Below the pieces are notes generated by a model that was given only the letters and a program-made list of their open reading frames with translations, made no database searches and had not been told where the DNA came from. The position numbers and the translations under genes were made by a program. 32,410 bases of DNA from positions 1 to 32,410 of the forward strand of contig JAEWWD010000099.1 of NCBI GenBank assembly GCA_023396535.1, written 5' to 3'. This document shows positions 1 to 7,726 of the stretch, in pieces. Within the stretch, counting starts at the first letter, position 1, and each line of letters opens with the position of its first letter. Source of the DNA: Bacillota bacterium. GTDB taxonomy: Bacteria > Bacillota > Clostridia > Christensenellales > CAG-138.

Positions 1-114
1 GGGGTGCGCATGGCGCGATGTTGCCTGCCTTAATGAGACTGCCGAGTTGCTTTGGGGCAGGCCAAGGCGCGAAATTTGTCATTAATCGCGCTTATGTCGT
101 ATTGCCGACATATA

Positions 115-143
115 TTGCTGGTTTGCAGCAAGCCTGTTATAAT
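115..143 (+). promoter_or_regulatory. Predicted promoter of the PRPP-synthetase gene
   Basis: A TTGCTG -35 box (115-120) and a perfect TATAAT -10 box (138-143) are separated by 17 bp. Transcription would start near 150, giving a leader of about 100 nt before the ATG at 253. Upstream of it, positions 1-114 show no gene I can support; only a 7-bp inverted repeat GCCTGCC/GGCAGGC (23-29 and 56-62) stands out there. Confidence 0.7.
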
Positions 144-252
144 GCTACAATGGACATGTAGGAAGGCCTGCGCTGCGGTGGTGCCAAAAATCGCTGCGGA
201 TTCCTAACACATGCGCAACTGAGCGCGACAGAAAGAAAGGGAGAAAGACGTC

Positions 253-1272
253 ATGTATTCGGGCGGGGGGATCATTAAAATATTCGCGGGGCGCACCGGT
301 CTGCCGTTCGCCAAAAGGATGTGCGCCTACCTTGGCACACAGCTTGGGGATGCGGAAACCATCATGTTCTCCGAAGGCAACATATTTGTGCGCGTAAACG
401 AATCCATTCGGGACAAGGACGTTTACATCGTTCAACCCATTGCCAGGCAGCCAAACGATGAGCTGGTGGAGCTGTTGTTCTGGATCGACGCATTCAAGCG
501 TGCGAGCGCGGATTCCGTTACGGCTATTATACCGTATTTCAGCTACGCAAAAGGCGACAAAAAGGATGAACCGCGCGTATCCATTCGCGCCCGTGTGTGC
601 GCGGAGTGCATCGAGCTTGCAGGCGCTGACCGCGTCATCACCATGGATCTGCACAGTCCGCAGGTCCAGGGCTTTTTCAAGAAGCCCGTCGATCATCTTT
701 ACGCGCAGTCCCTGCTTTGCGAGTATGTGCGTAGGATGGGCCTGGTGGACGACGATCTTGTCGTCGTATCGCCGGACGCCGGCTTTGCCAAGCGTGCGCG
801 CCAGTTAGCGGGCGAGTTGGGGAGACCCGTCGCTATAGGCGATAAGATACGCACCGGGCATGATGAAAACGCGAAAATACTCGAGATTATCGGTGACGTA
901 AAGGGTAAAAACTGCCTCATCGTAGATGATTTCTCGATTTCGGGCGGTACGCTGATCGACATCGCGCACGGGCTGAAGGATAAAGGTGCGAAGCGCATAT
1001 ACGCCGCGCTTTCCCACAACGTGCTCAACGAAAAGGGCATACGCCGGATTGATGAAAGCCCCATTGAGTATCTCATCACTACCGACACGGTGGAATGCCC
1101 GGAGGCCAGGCTTTCCAACAAGATCAAAATCATATCCGCCGCACCCATGTTTGCGCAGTCGGTCAAAATCATACATGACCGTACGCCCATGAGTAACCTG
1201 TTCAAGCGGGAGTTTACGGCGCGCATGCTGGATATGAGCTTTGCCGAACAAACCACAATGCTGAAAAGCTGA
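253..1272 (+). CDS. Ribose-phosphate pyrophosphokinase (PRPP synthetase) family, divergent
   Basis: The 339-residue protein is homologous to PRPP synthetase, which transfers pyrophosphate from ATP to ribose 5-phosphate for nucleotide, His and Trp synthesis. Seen: the family core around MDLHSPQVQGFF (about residues 129-140) with the catalytic-region His, VVSPDAG, a DKIR stretch matching the catalytic K-x-R of DKRR, and EIIGDVKG. Two motifs deviate: the usual YARQDRK is YAKGDKK, and the PRPP loop, usually DDMIDTAGT-like, reads DDFSISGGT. The ATG at 253 has AAAGGGAG 9 nt upstream. It is a single gene with its own promoter and terminator. Homology is certain. Whether it is the housekeeping enzyme, a paralogue or a regulatory relative like the eukaryotic PRPP-synthetase-associated proteins cannot be settled; retention of the Lys/Arg pair argues for activity. 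Confidence 0.85.
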   Translation: MYSGGGIIKIFAGRTGLPFAKRMCAYLGTQLGDAETIMFSEGNIFVRVNESIRDKDVYIVQPIARQPNDELVELLFWIDAFKRASADSVTAIIPYFSYAKGDKKDEPRVSIRARVCAECIELAGADRVITMDLHSPQVQGFFKKPVDHLYAQSLLCEYVRRMGLVDDDLVVVSPDAGFAKRARQLAGELGRPVAIGDKIRTGHDENAKILEIIGDVKGKNCLIVDDFSISGGTLIDIAHGLKDKGAKRIYAALSHNVLNEKGIRRIDESPIEYLITTDTVECPEARLSNKIKIISAAPMFAQSVKIIHDRTPMSNLFKREFTARMLDMSFAEQTTMLKS

Positions 1273-1301
1273 CCTAACGACACCAAGAAAATTCTTTATG
1301 C

Positions 1302-1333
1302 AAGCCTTCGGCCACGGGCCGGGGGCTTTTTTT
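1302..1333 (+). terminator. Rho-independent terminator after the PRPP-synthetase gene
   Basis: AAGCC..CGGCC (1302-1313) pairs with GGCCG..GGCTT (1317-1328) around a 3-nt loop, with two G-U pairs in the middle, and runs into a T tract to 1333. Confidence 0.85.
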
Positions 1334-1357
1334 AACGGCGATACATGTACGGCGCGC

Positions 1358-1387
1358 TTGTGACGCATATATATGCTGTGTTATACT
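1358..1387 (+). promoter_or_regulatory. Predicted promoter of the HAD phosphatase gene
   Basis: TTGTGA (1358-1363) and TATACT (1382-1387) with an 18-bp spacer lie 26 bp before the GTG start, downstream of the preceding terminator. Confidence 0.5.
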
Positions 1388-1412
1388 GCTCAGAGCAAAC
1401 GGAGGTAGCAGT

Positions 1413-2069
1413 GTGATTCAAGCGGTGGTTTTTGACATGGACGGACTGATGTTCGATACGGAGCGGATGTATCAGCGCGCCTGGAAATATGCCGGAGATC
1501 AAATGGGTATCAACGGCATAAGCGCTTTTTGCGCCCGCACGATTGGCAGAACAAGCTGGGCGATCAAAGGGGATTTTCAGCAGGAGTTTGACCGGGATCC
1601 TGAGGAGCTTATGCGGCACGTCGAGATATATAAGAAGGACTTCTTCGCAAATAATGCCGTGCCCGTCAAACAGGGGCTGTACGAATTACTGGAATATCTT
1701 AAGCATGGGGGGTGCCGCATAGGCATCGCGTCCTCTTCGCCTTATGAAGAAATATGCCACAATATCAAGGACGCGGGTATCGTGGAATACTTCCAGGATA
1801 TCGTTTCCTGCGAAATGGTCACTCACTCCAAGCCCGCGCCGGATCCATTTGCGCTGGCCAGCGAGCGGCTGGGCGTACACCCGGGGCGATGTCTGGCGCT
1901 GGAGGACTCCAATAACGGTATACGCTCCGCGCATGCGGCGGGATTGTTACCCGTCATGGTTCCCGATTTGATACAGCCGGAAGATACCGTACGCCCTCTG
2001 CTGTTTGCGGAGCTTCCGGATCTATTTGCCGTAATCGAACTGCTGGAAATGGAAAACGCAAAAGAATAA
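1413..2069 (+). CDS. HAD-superfamily phosphatase / beta-phosphoglucomutase-like
   Basis: This 218-residue protein has all HAD motifs: FDMDGLMFDTE at the N-terminus (nucleophile Asp8 and acid Asp10), the ASSSP threonine/serine motif near residue 109, HSKPAPD with the catalytic Lys, and LALEDSNNGI with the acidic Mg-binding residues. The helical cap between motifs I and II and the DTE ending of motif I place it in the beta-phosphoglucomutase/phosphoglycolate phosphatase group, which acts on small sugar phosphates. The GTG start at 1413 is set by GGAGGT 6 nt upstream. It is a lone gene between two terminators, so context gives no substrate. Confidence 0.88.
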   Translation: MIQAVVFDMDGLMFDTERMYQRAWKYAGDQMGINGISAFCARTIGRTSWAIKGDFQQEFDRDPEELMRHVEIYKKDFFANNAVPVKQGLYELLEYLKHGGCRIGIASSSPYEEICHNIKDAGIVEYFQDIVSCEMVTHSKPAPDPFALASERLGVHPGRCLALEDSNNGIRSAHAAGLLPVMVPDLIQPEDTVRPLLFAELPDLFAVIELLEMENAKE

Positions 2070-2084
2070 CCTGATAAGGGATGG

Positions 2085-2109
2085 AAACAGGCGGAATGCG
2101 CCCTGTTTT
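2085..2109. terminator. Hairpin terminator between convergent genes
   Basis: AAACAGGCG (2085-2093) pairs with CGCCCTGTTT (2099-2108) with one bulged C, followed by T/A. It lies between the 3' ends of the HAD gene and the minus-strand gene ending at 2150 and could serve both. Confidence 0.55.
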
Positions 2110-2149
2110 ACGTTCGCTCATTGAAAATAAAAGAAACGGGGGCTGGCGG

Positions 2150-2752
2150 TTACAGCAGCCCTTGAATTTCTTTCATTGACTTTTTATCCAAAAGGCCGCC
2201 GGTCAGCGCATGGTGTATATAGACATCAATTTCTGCAGTTGGCTGTACCCGGCGTATGGAGATAAGCGCATGCAGGATATCCAGAAGTATAAGCTTCCGC
2301 TGCGAATCCTTGAGAGCGGGTATGTCTATCCTCATCAGCGCCTCGGCCGTGCGGGTCAAGTGCGTTTTTGCATAAGGCGCCCAGACAGGGATGTTTTGGA
2401 TCGCCTGCCGGGAGGTGATGAACTTCTCGTCCTGACAATGGGACAAATACGCTTCAATCACGTTGTCGAAGTGGTGTTCCATATCCCACTTTACGTTGTG
2501 TGCGGTAAGTATTAGTCCTATGCTGCGCTGGTAAGAGTTTTCATTGCCGATCTTTTCTGCAAATAGGCTCCAATTGGGATAAACGTCCGCATGGGTATCG
2601 CTGCGCGCGCAAAGTGTCAGAAGCGCGGCATAGCGGAGCTCATCCGCTTTTTCGCTGAGCAGGGAAACAAGTTCTTCGATATCTTGATGGGTCAGTGTTT
2701 CGGCGAGAGCGGCCGGATCATCCCGCCCCGTCAGTATCATTTCGGGAAGCAT
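2150..2752 (-). CDS. Uncharacterised helical-repeat (HEAT-like) protein
   Basis: A 200-residue soluble protein without signal peptide or membrane segment. It is almost entirely predicted helix, with Leu/Ala-rich amphipathic stretches punctuated by basic turns, for example ELRYAALLTLCAR and RKLILLDILHALISI. This resembles HEAT/ARM-type solenoids, but I recognise no named family. The start has AAGGGG about 7 nt upstream on its strand. It lies 42 bp behind the minus-strand gene at 2795-3229, so the two probably share a transcript. The function is unknown; a protein-binding scaffold is only a guess from the fold. Confidence 0.7.
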   Translation of the reverse strand: MLPEMILTGRDDPAALAETLTHQDIEELVSLLSEKADELRYAALLTLCARSDTHADVYPNWSLFAEKIGNENSYQRSIGLILTAHNVKWDMEHHFDNVIEAYLSHCQDEKFITSRQAIQNIPVWAPYAKTHLTRTAEALMRIDIPALKDSQRKLILLDILHALISIRRVQPTAEIDVYIHHALTGGLLDKKSMKEIQGLL

Positions 2753-2794
2753 AGGATACCCCTTTCATTAATGTACAGGGAAGCGATGTTTGCC

Positions 2795-3229
2795 CTATTT
2801 TTTCGCCGGCGGGCACCGTATACCAATCAGCGTTTTGACGTCTTGGAGAATTTCAGTTGATTGGACCTCGATCATGAGCCATCTTCCGCCCATAACAGCC
2901 TGCGCATTGGAAAACAACGCGCGAACATATTCCGTGAGAGAGGGAAGGGCAAGCTCCGTCTGGACGCTTTCCCGTTCACCAATGACAATAAGCGCGATAA
3001 AATAGCCGTTCATGGGGTACAACGTGCACAATGCGCGGCCGCCCTTCTGGTATTTTAAGTTCCAGCCCGGCGCGGCGGAGCACTTGCTGTAGGAATAGCG
3101 CGGTACGGCGGAATAAGCGGTCTGCAGAAATGCGTTCAGCGCTTCCCACAATGGATTCGATATGAACGCGGAAATGTCCTCCGGCGTGGGCTGGGATGGC
3201 TGTGGATACAAGTCGCTCCAATCGCTCAC
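2795..3229 (-). CDS. DUF3788-family protein
   Basis: The 144-residue protein fits the DUF3788 family of small cytosolic Firmicutes proteins. Recognisable features are the central PGWNLKYQKGGRALCTLYP block (about residues 53-72), with the GWN-x-KY and CTLYP signatures, followed by GYFIALIVIGERE and a C-terminal DVKTLIGIR helix that normally ends the domain. The GTG start at 3229 is fixed by GGGGAGGA 6 nt upstream. The biochemical role of the family is unknown to me. It probably leads a two-gene minus-strand unit with the helical-repeat gene. Confidence 0.8.
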   Translation of the reverse strand: MSDWSDLYPQPSQPTPEDISAFISNPLWEALNAFLQTAYSAVPRYSYSKCSAAPGWNLKYQKGGRALCTLYPMNGYFIALIVIGERESVQTELALPSLTEYVRALFSNAQAVMGGRWLMIEVQSTEILQDVKTLIGIRCPPAKK

Positions 3230-3417
3230 GGAATTTCCTCCCCTTACGTTTTTTTACAGCATAGCATGTTTTGCGATACGCGTCTATAAGCGGATAAGAA
3301 CATATGGTCGGAACCGTGGCTTCAAGAAAAAGATCATTTTTTTAACGCATGAAGGCATGACCGCTCATAATAGAATTTCCATGTAAACCGTTAGCGAAAA
3401 CGATAGGAGCATCAGCT

Positions 3418-3726
3418 ATGACCGGCATCTGTATCGGATTGGCGACTTTTTTGATCATCGGAGTATTGCATCCCATTGTCATCAAGGCGGAGTATTATAT
3501 CGGCAAGCGGATATGGCCGGCGTTCCTGGTGCTGGGCGTTTTATGTATTGCGGGTTCCTTGCTGATAAGCGGCGTGATTCTATCCTCGCTCTGCGCCGTA
3601 TTGGGGTTTTCACTGCTGTGGAGCATCCGCGAGCTGTTCGAGCAGGAGGAACGGGTAAAAAAAGGCTGGTTTCCCGCAAATCCAAGGAAGCAGGAGTGGG
3701 AAGACAGTAAAAAACATATACTGTGA
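3418..3726 (+). CDS. DUF4491-family small membrane protein
   Basis: This 102-residue protein has three hydrophobic segments (about 4-21, 32-52 and 53-70) followed by a charged tail. The whole sequence follows the DUF4491 pattern: GLATFLIIGVLHPIVIKAEYY at the N-terminus, and SIRELFEQEERVKKGWFP at the membrane exit, the family's most conserved part. An AGGAG 8 nt before the ATG sets the start. The family is common in gut Clostridia and Bacteroidota; its function is not known. It is followed after 64 bp by another small membrane protein, probably in the same transcript. Confidence 0.85.
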   Translation: MTGICIGLATFLIIGVLHPIVIKAEYYIGKRIWPAFLVLGVLCIAGSLLISGVILSSLCAVLGFSLLWSIRELFEQEERVKKGWFPANPRKQEWEDSKKHIL

Positions 3727-3790
3727 TTTCATCACGGTAAGCGTTCGCGTACGTGCGTATACTTGTACGATACCGGACGGAGGTGTATGT

Positions 3791-4012
3791 ATGCGGACGA
3801 AACTCAGAAGCAGCGCGAAATACTTCGCTGGGATTGTATTGGGCGGCTTGGCGGGGTATCTGTATTACTATTTTGTAGGCTGCGCGAGCGGCGCGTGTCC
3901 TATATCGGGCAATCCGTATATCAGTACAGCGTATTGCGCGATCATTGGGGTACTGCTCGTGTCCGCGTTTACTCCAAAGAAGAAACCGGCGCAAAAAGAG
4001 GAAGAAAGCTGA
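3791..4012 (+). CDS. DUF6132-type small membrane protein
   Basis: The 73-residue protein has two membrane helices (about 11-28 and 45-61) flanking a short loop with the signature VGCASGACPISGNPYIST, then a Lys/Glu-rich tail. That Cys-x4-Cys-P loop and the GGLAGYLYYYFVGC start match the DUF6132 family of tiny membrane proteins. GGAGG 7 nt upstream supports the ATG at 3791. Function is unknown; the paired cysteines would face the same side of the membrane and might bind a metal or form a disulfide, which is inference. Confidence 0.8.
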   Translation: MRTKLRSSAKYFAGIVLGGLAGYLYYYFVGCASGACPISGNPYISTAYCAIIGVLLVSAFTPKKKPAQKEEES

Positions 4013-4037
4013 TCGGTTATGCCGACGAAACAGAGCT

Positions 4038-4065
4038 AGGCTGCGATTCGCATCGTAGCCTTTTT
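4038..4065 (+). terminator. Strong rho-independent terminator
   Basis: A 10-bp stem AGGCTGCGAT/ATCGTAGCCT (one G-U pair) with a TCGC loop is followed directly by TTTT. It separates the small membrane-protein genes from the fatty-acid operon. Confidence 0.9.
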
Positions 4066-4102
4066 CGCGTACCGGAGTAAACACAGGTGGCTTGTCCTCG
4101 GC

Positions 4103-4131
4103 TTGACAAAGCAAACAGCCGTTGATATTAT
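4103..4131 (+). promoter_or_regulatory. Promoter of the fatty-acid synthesis operon
   Basis: A perfect TTGACA (4103-4108) and TATTAT (4126-4131) are spaced by 17 bp. The predicted start near 4138 gives a short leader of about 27 nt to the regulator's ATG. Confidence 0.85.
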
Positions 4132-4134
4132 TAG

Positions 4135-4147
4135 TTAGATAATCTAA
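4135..4147. promoter_or_regulatory. Probable operator of the MarR/FabT regulator
   Basis: TTAGATAATCTAA is a perfect 13-bp palindrome (6+1+6) that begins 3 bp after the -10 box and covers the predicted transcription start. Position and symmetry suit a dimeric MarR repressor that blocks its own operon. The assignment to the regulator at 4165 is inferred from adjacency. Confidence 0.65.
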
Positions 4148-4164
4148 GTAATGGGGTGTAACGG

Positions 4165-4626
4165 ATGGATGAGTTCTCTTCACATTTGAATGAGCTCCTG
4201 GTAGATACCTTCCGTAACATACTGAAGGTGGAGGAGGAAATGCTCCGGGGCAGCGAAACGCTCAATCTATCCATCAGCGAAATGCATCTCATTGAATCGG
4301 TTGGCAAATCAAAGGATGAAGGCCGCACCATCAGCTCCATCGCGGAGGACTTGAATATTACACTGCCTTCGGTAACTGTGGCTATCAATAAATTGCGTAC
4401 AAAAGGATATGTGGAAAAGCTGCGCGGAGAAACAGACAACCGCACGGTTATCGTGAAGCTGACCAAAAGTGGAAGACGCGTGGATGCAGTGCACCGTTAT
4501 TTCCATGAAAATATGGTCCGCAATGTAACCCGTGAAATGACGGATGAAGAAAAACAAGCACTTGTAAAAGGCGTTATCAAGCTGAATTCCTTTTTTAAAG
4601 GTAAAATCAAACCTGCGGAGGCTTAA
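4165..4626 (+). CDS. fabT: MarR-family regulator of fatty-acid synthesis (FabT-like)
   Basis: A 153-residue MarR-type protein with an N-terminal dimerisation helix, a winged helix-turn-helix at about 35-100 (ISEMHLIESV, then the recognition helix around ITLPSVTVAINKLRTKGYVEK and the wing RGETDNRTVIVKLT), and a C-terminal helix pair. In Firmicutes a MarR protein in this exact place, immediately before fabH, is FabT, which represses the operon when bound to long-chain acyl-ACP. The gene's stop and the fabH ATG are adjacent with no gap. Autoregulation through the palindrome at 4135-4147 is likely. Sequence supports MarR firmly; the FabT name rests on context. Confidence 0.85.
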   Translation: MDEFSSHLNELLVDTFRNILKVEEEMLRGSETLNLSISEMHLIESVGKSKDEGRTISSIAEDLNITLPSVTVAINKLRTKGYVEKLRGETDNRTVIVKLTKSGRRVDAVHRYFHENMVRNVTREMTDEEKQALVKGVIKLNSFFKGKIKPAEA

Positions 4627-5586
4627 ATGAGCTTTTCCCTGATCGGTACCGGCAGCGCGTATCCCGCGCATACCATTTCAAACGACGAGCTGGCGAATAT
4701 GGTGGATACTTCCGACGAATGGATCAGAACGCGCACCGGCATCCATTCAAGGCACATACTGACGGACGAAACAATGGCGGACATTGCGCTTCGCGCCGCA
4801 CGCTGTGCGCTTGAGGATGCGGGTGTGCAACCAGAAGAGCTGGATCTCATACTTTTCGCCACAGTGCGGGGCGACTACATTACGCCCTCTATGGCCTGCG
4901 TGCTGCAGAAGGAATTAGGCGCTAACTGCCCCAGCATGGATATCAATGCCGCGTGCTCCGGCTTCCTTTACGCGCTGGATGTGGCGGACGGTTATTTTGC
5001 ACGGGGACATGTAAAAAAGGCGCTCGTTGTGGCGTCAGAAGTGATGTCCAGAGTGACGGATTGGACGGATCGCGCTACCTGCGTACTGTTTGGCGATGGG
5101 GCCGGAGCGGTGGTGCTGACTTCAGGGGACGATCTGCTCTCGATCCGCGTGACGGCCTCCGGTAACACGGACTCTCTGCTGATCCCTCAGACGAAGGGGC
5201 TGAGCCCGTTCGCACAGGGCAGGGATGAGTTGGCCTGCGTGCATATGAACGGGCAGGACGTATATAAGTTTGCCGTTTCCTCCATGGTGCGTGATATAAC
5301 GGCCGTGGCGGAGGACGCGGGCGTGGCGCAGGAGGAAATTGCTTTTGTCCTGCCGCATCAGGCCAATATCCGCATTATTGAAGCCGCAAAGACAAGGCTG
5401 CATATTCACCCGGACCGCTATGTCACCAATATAGACCGCTTCGGAAACACTTCCGCGGCAAGTATCCCCATACTTCTTGACGAGTGCAATCGCAGGCAGA
5501 TGTTCCATAAGGGGGACCTGCTCGCGTTAAGCGCATTTGGCGGCGGGTTTACCACCGGCGCCTGCGTGCTGCGCTGGTGTAAATAG
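4627..5586 (+). CDS. fabH: 3-oxoacyl-ACP synthase III (KAS III)
   Basis: FabH starts fatty-acid synthesis by condensing an acyl-CoA primer with malonyl-ACP. This 319-residue protein has the usual length and the complete catalytic triad: Cys110 in INAACSGF, His244 in LPHQANIRI and Asn274 in RFGNTSAAS, plus the FGGGFTTGA C-terminal glycine loop. The preceding RTRTGI block is the CoA-binding region. GCGGAGG about 6 nt upstream lies inside the end of the regulator gene, so translation is coupled. Primer preference (straight or branched) cannot be read from sequence. Confidence 0.97.
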   Translation: MSFSLIGTGSAYPAHTISNDELANMVDTSDEWIRTRTGIHSRHILTDETMADIALRAARCALEDAGVQPEELDLILFATVRGDYITPSMACVLQKELGANCPSMDINAACSGFLYALDVADGYFARGHVKKALVVASEVMSRVTDWTDRATCVLFGDGAGAVVLTSGDDLLSIRVTASGNTDSLLIPQTKGLSPFAQGRDELACVHMNGQDVYKFAVSSMVRDITAVAEDAGVAQEEIAFVLPHQANIRIIEAAKTRLHIHPDRYVTNIDRFGNTSAASIPILLDECNRRQMFHKGDLLALSAFGGGFTTGACVLRWCK

Positions 5587-5628
5587 CCGTCGCGCACGTA
5601 AATTTAATTTGCATTGGAGGAATCGTAT

Positions 5629-5868
5629 ATGGTTTATGAAAAGGTAATCGGCATTCTTAAGGACAAAGACGTCGACGTGGAAAATCTCGGCCCTGATACG
5701 GCGTTTGACGAACTGGGCCTGGATTCTCTGGACCGCGTGGAGCTCATTATGACGTACGAGGAAGAATTCGACGTCCAGATCGAAATGAACGAATCCATCC
5801 GCTGCGTGAAGGATCTCGTCAGCGAAATTGAGCGGCTTATTGCGGCTAAGGGAGGCGCGGCGCAATGA
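5629..5868 (+). CDS. acpP: Acyl carrier protein
   Basis: A 79-residue acidic carrier protein of standard size. The motif LGLDSLDRVEL carries the phosphopantetheine attachment site Ser33. The start is the ATG at 5629, which has GGAGG 8 nt upstream; a longer in-frame reading from a TTG at 5614 would place that ribosome-binding site inside the gene and is rejected. The stop overlaps the fabK start as ATGA. Confidence 0.96.
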   Translation: MVYEKVIGILKDKDVDVENLGPDTAFDELGLDSLDRVELIMTYEEEFDVQIEMNESIRCVKDLVSEIERLIAAKGGAAQ

Positions 5869-6809
5869 GGACGGTGCTTTGCGATTTGCTGGGCATCGAA
5901 TACCCTATTCTGCAGGGCGGTATGGCATGGGTGGCGGATGCTTCTCTTGCCTCTGCCGTCAGCAACGCCGGCGGATTGGGCATCGTGGCGGCCATGAACG
6001 CCCCTGGCGAGTGGCTGCGCAACGAGATACGCGCTACGCGGGAGCGCACGGATAAGCCCTTTGGCGTAAACATCATGCTGATGAGTCCGTATGTGGACGA
6101 AGTCGCGCAGGTGGTGCTGGAGGAGCGCGTGCCGGTCGTCACGACCGGCGCCGGCAATCCCGCCAAGTACTTGCGCTCCTGGGTTGACGCGGGGATTAAG
6201 GTGGTACCCGTGGTGCCGTCGACAGCGCTCGCCAAACTGGTTGTACGAAGCGGTGCGTGCGCCGTTATCGCCGAGGGTGGTGAATCCGGCGGGCATATTG
6301 GCGAATTATCGACGATGACGCTTGTGCCGCAGGTTTGCGATACGGTGGACGTACCCGTCATCGCGGCCGGCGGTATAGCGGATGGGCGCGGCATAGCGGC
6401 CGTGTTTATGCTGGGGGCAGTCGGCGTACAGGTAGGCACCCGGTTCCTGGTGGCGCACGAATGCACAATACATCACAATTATAAGGAAAAGATTTTACAG
6501 GCGCGGGATATCGATACCGGAACGGCTGGGAAACGCCTCGGGCATCCTGTGCGTGCGCTGCGCAATTCGTTTATGCGCGAATTCATGCGCCGGGAATACG
6601 ACAGCAACATATCCAACGAGGAGTTGGAGGCGTTCGGAGCCGGCGCGCTCAGGCGCGCCGCCCGGGAGGGGGATGTGAAAAACGGTACCATAATGGCCGG
6701 CCAATCCTCCGGAATGGTACACAAGGAGCAGTCCGCCTGCGAGATCATACGCGAAATGTTCTCGGAGGCGGAAGAACTGCTGCGGGGGGCCGCGAAATGG
6801 GCGCGGTAG
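5865..6809 (+). CDS. fabK: Enoyl-ACP reductase II, FMN-dependent
   Basis: FabK reduces trans-2-enoyl-ACP with NAD(P)H through FMN, the last step of each elongation cycle. The 314-residue TIM-barrel protein of the nitronate-monooxygenase superfamily shows the N-terminal PILQGGMAWV, NAGGLGIVA, the FMN-phosphate region EGGESGGHIGE with His144 at the position typical of FabK, and AAGGIADGRG / GAVGVQVGTRF. Its place between acpP and fabD separates it from true nitronate monooxygenases. No fabI or fabL is visible. The gene overlaps acpP by 4 nt and fabD by 13 nt. Confidence 0.95.
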   Translation: MRTVLCDLLGIEYPILQGGMAWVADASLASAVSNAGGLGIVAAMNAPGEWLRNEIRATRERTDKPFGVNIMLMSPYVDEVAQVVLEERVPVVTTGAGNPAKYLRSWVDAGIKVVPVVPSTALAKLVVRSGACAVIAEGGESGGHIGELSTMTLVPQVCDTVDVPVIAAGGIADGRGIAAVFMLGAVGVQVGTRFLVAHECTIHHNYKEKILQARDIDTGTAGKRLGHPVRALRNSFMREFMRREYDSNISNEELEAFGAGALRRAAREGDVKNGTIMAGQSSGMVHKEQSACEIIREMFSEAEELLRGAAKWAR

Positions 6810-7726
6810 CATTCCTGTTCGCGGGGCAGGGCGCGCAATACACCGGCATGGGCAAAGAGCTCTTTGACTCTTCAGAAGCGGCGCGCGCCGTGTTTTTAAT
6901 GGCGGACCGGCTGCGGCCGGGTACTTCGGAGCAGTGCTTTACAGCATCCAAGGAAGAGCTTTCGCAAACCATCAACACGCAGCCCTGCCTGTTTGCTGTG
7001 GATCTCGCCGCGGCGCGCGCGCTGCAGGAAGCGGGCGTTCAGCCCACCGCGGTCGCCGGTTTCTCGCTGGGCGAGGTGGCTGCGCTTACATTCGCGGGCG
7101 TCCTTTCGGATGAGGATGGCTTTCGGCTGGTGCTGCGGCGGGCGGAGCTCATGCAGCGGGCGGCGGAGCGGAACCCCGGCGGCATGGCGGCTGTGCTCAA
7201 GCTGCCTGATGAACGCGTGGAAGAGCTTTGCAGGGAATTCCCAGGCGTATACCCTGTGAATTACAATTGTCCCGGCCAGTTGGTTGTAACAGGTACGAAG
7301 GAGCAGCTTGAAGCGTTTATACCAGCGGTGGCGCAGTGCGGTGGGCGCGCGATGCGGCTTGCTGTAAGCGGCGCGTTTCATTCCCCCTATATGGCGGAAG
7401 CGGCAGAGGCATTGGAAACGGAATTATCAAATTATACTTTTACTCCTCCTATATGCCCTGTTTACGCAAACTTCACGGCGCAGCCGTATGGGGAGCATGT
7501 CGCAAATACGCTCGCGATGCAGGTGCAGTCGCCCGTGCTGTGGAAGCAGACAATCGCCGCGATGGCAGGGAAGGGGATTGACCGGTTCATAGAGGTCGGC
7601 CCCGGCAAAACGCTGAGCGGATTTATGCCGAAGATAGACGCATCGCTGAACAGCCACAACGTGCAGGACGCGCAAAGCCTAGAGGACACGCTCGCTGCTC
7701 TTTCTGAAGGAGGATTACTGTGCTAA
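6797..7726 (+). CDS. fabD: Malonyl-CoA:ACP transacylase
   Basis: FabD moves malonyl from CoA to ACP. The 309-residue protein has FLFAGQGAQYTGMG at the N-terminus, the nucleophile Ser90 in AGFSLGEVAAL, the conserved arginine of LVLRRAELMQ, and the catalytic His195 in SGAFHSPYM, and ends in the usual VGPGKTLSGF block. The ATG at 6797 sits within the last codons of fabK, with a run of six G's 7 nt upstream. Confidence 0.96.
   Translation: MGAVAFLFAGQGAQYTGMGKELFDSSEAARAVFLMADRLRPGTSEQCFTASKEELSQTINTQPCLFAVDLAAARALQEAGVQPTAVAGFSLGEVAALTFAGVLSDEDGFRLVLRRAELMQRAAERNPGGMAAVLKLPDERVEELCREFPGVYPVNYNCPGQLVVTGTKEQLEAFIPAVAQCGGRAMRLAVSGAFHSPYMAEAAEALETELSNYTFTPPICPVYANFTAQPYGEHVANTLAMQVQSPVLWKQTIAAMAGKGIDRFIEVGPGKTLSGFMPKIDASLNSHNVQDAQSLEDTLAALSEGGLLC

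Noticed and set aside
1..110. Possible 3' end of an upstream gene
   Set aside because: An open plus-strand frame reaches 160 but would read through the promoter at 115-143 and has no recognisable residues.
699..1368. Two overlapping minus-strand frames opposite the PRPP-synthetase gene
   Set aside because: They run across the terminator at 1302-1333 and show no family features or ribosome-binding sites.
3482..4183. A 233-codon open frame on the minus strand
   Set aside because: It overlaps two recognisable small membrane-protein genes, crosses a strong terminator and the fatty-acid promoter, and has a low-complexity Arg-rich translation.
6797..6809. Possible frameshift where fabK and fabD overlap by 13 bp
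   Set aside because: Both proteins have their normal ends and starts, and a G-rich ribosome-binding site precedes the fabD ATG, so this is ordinary translational coupling.
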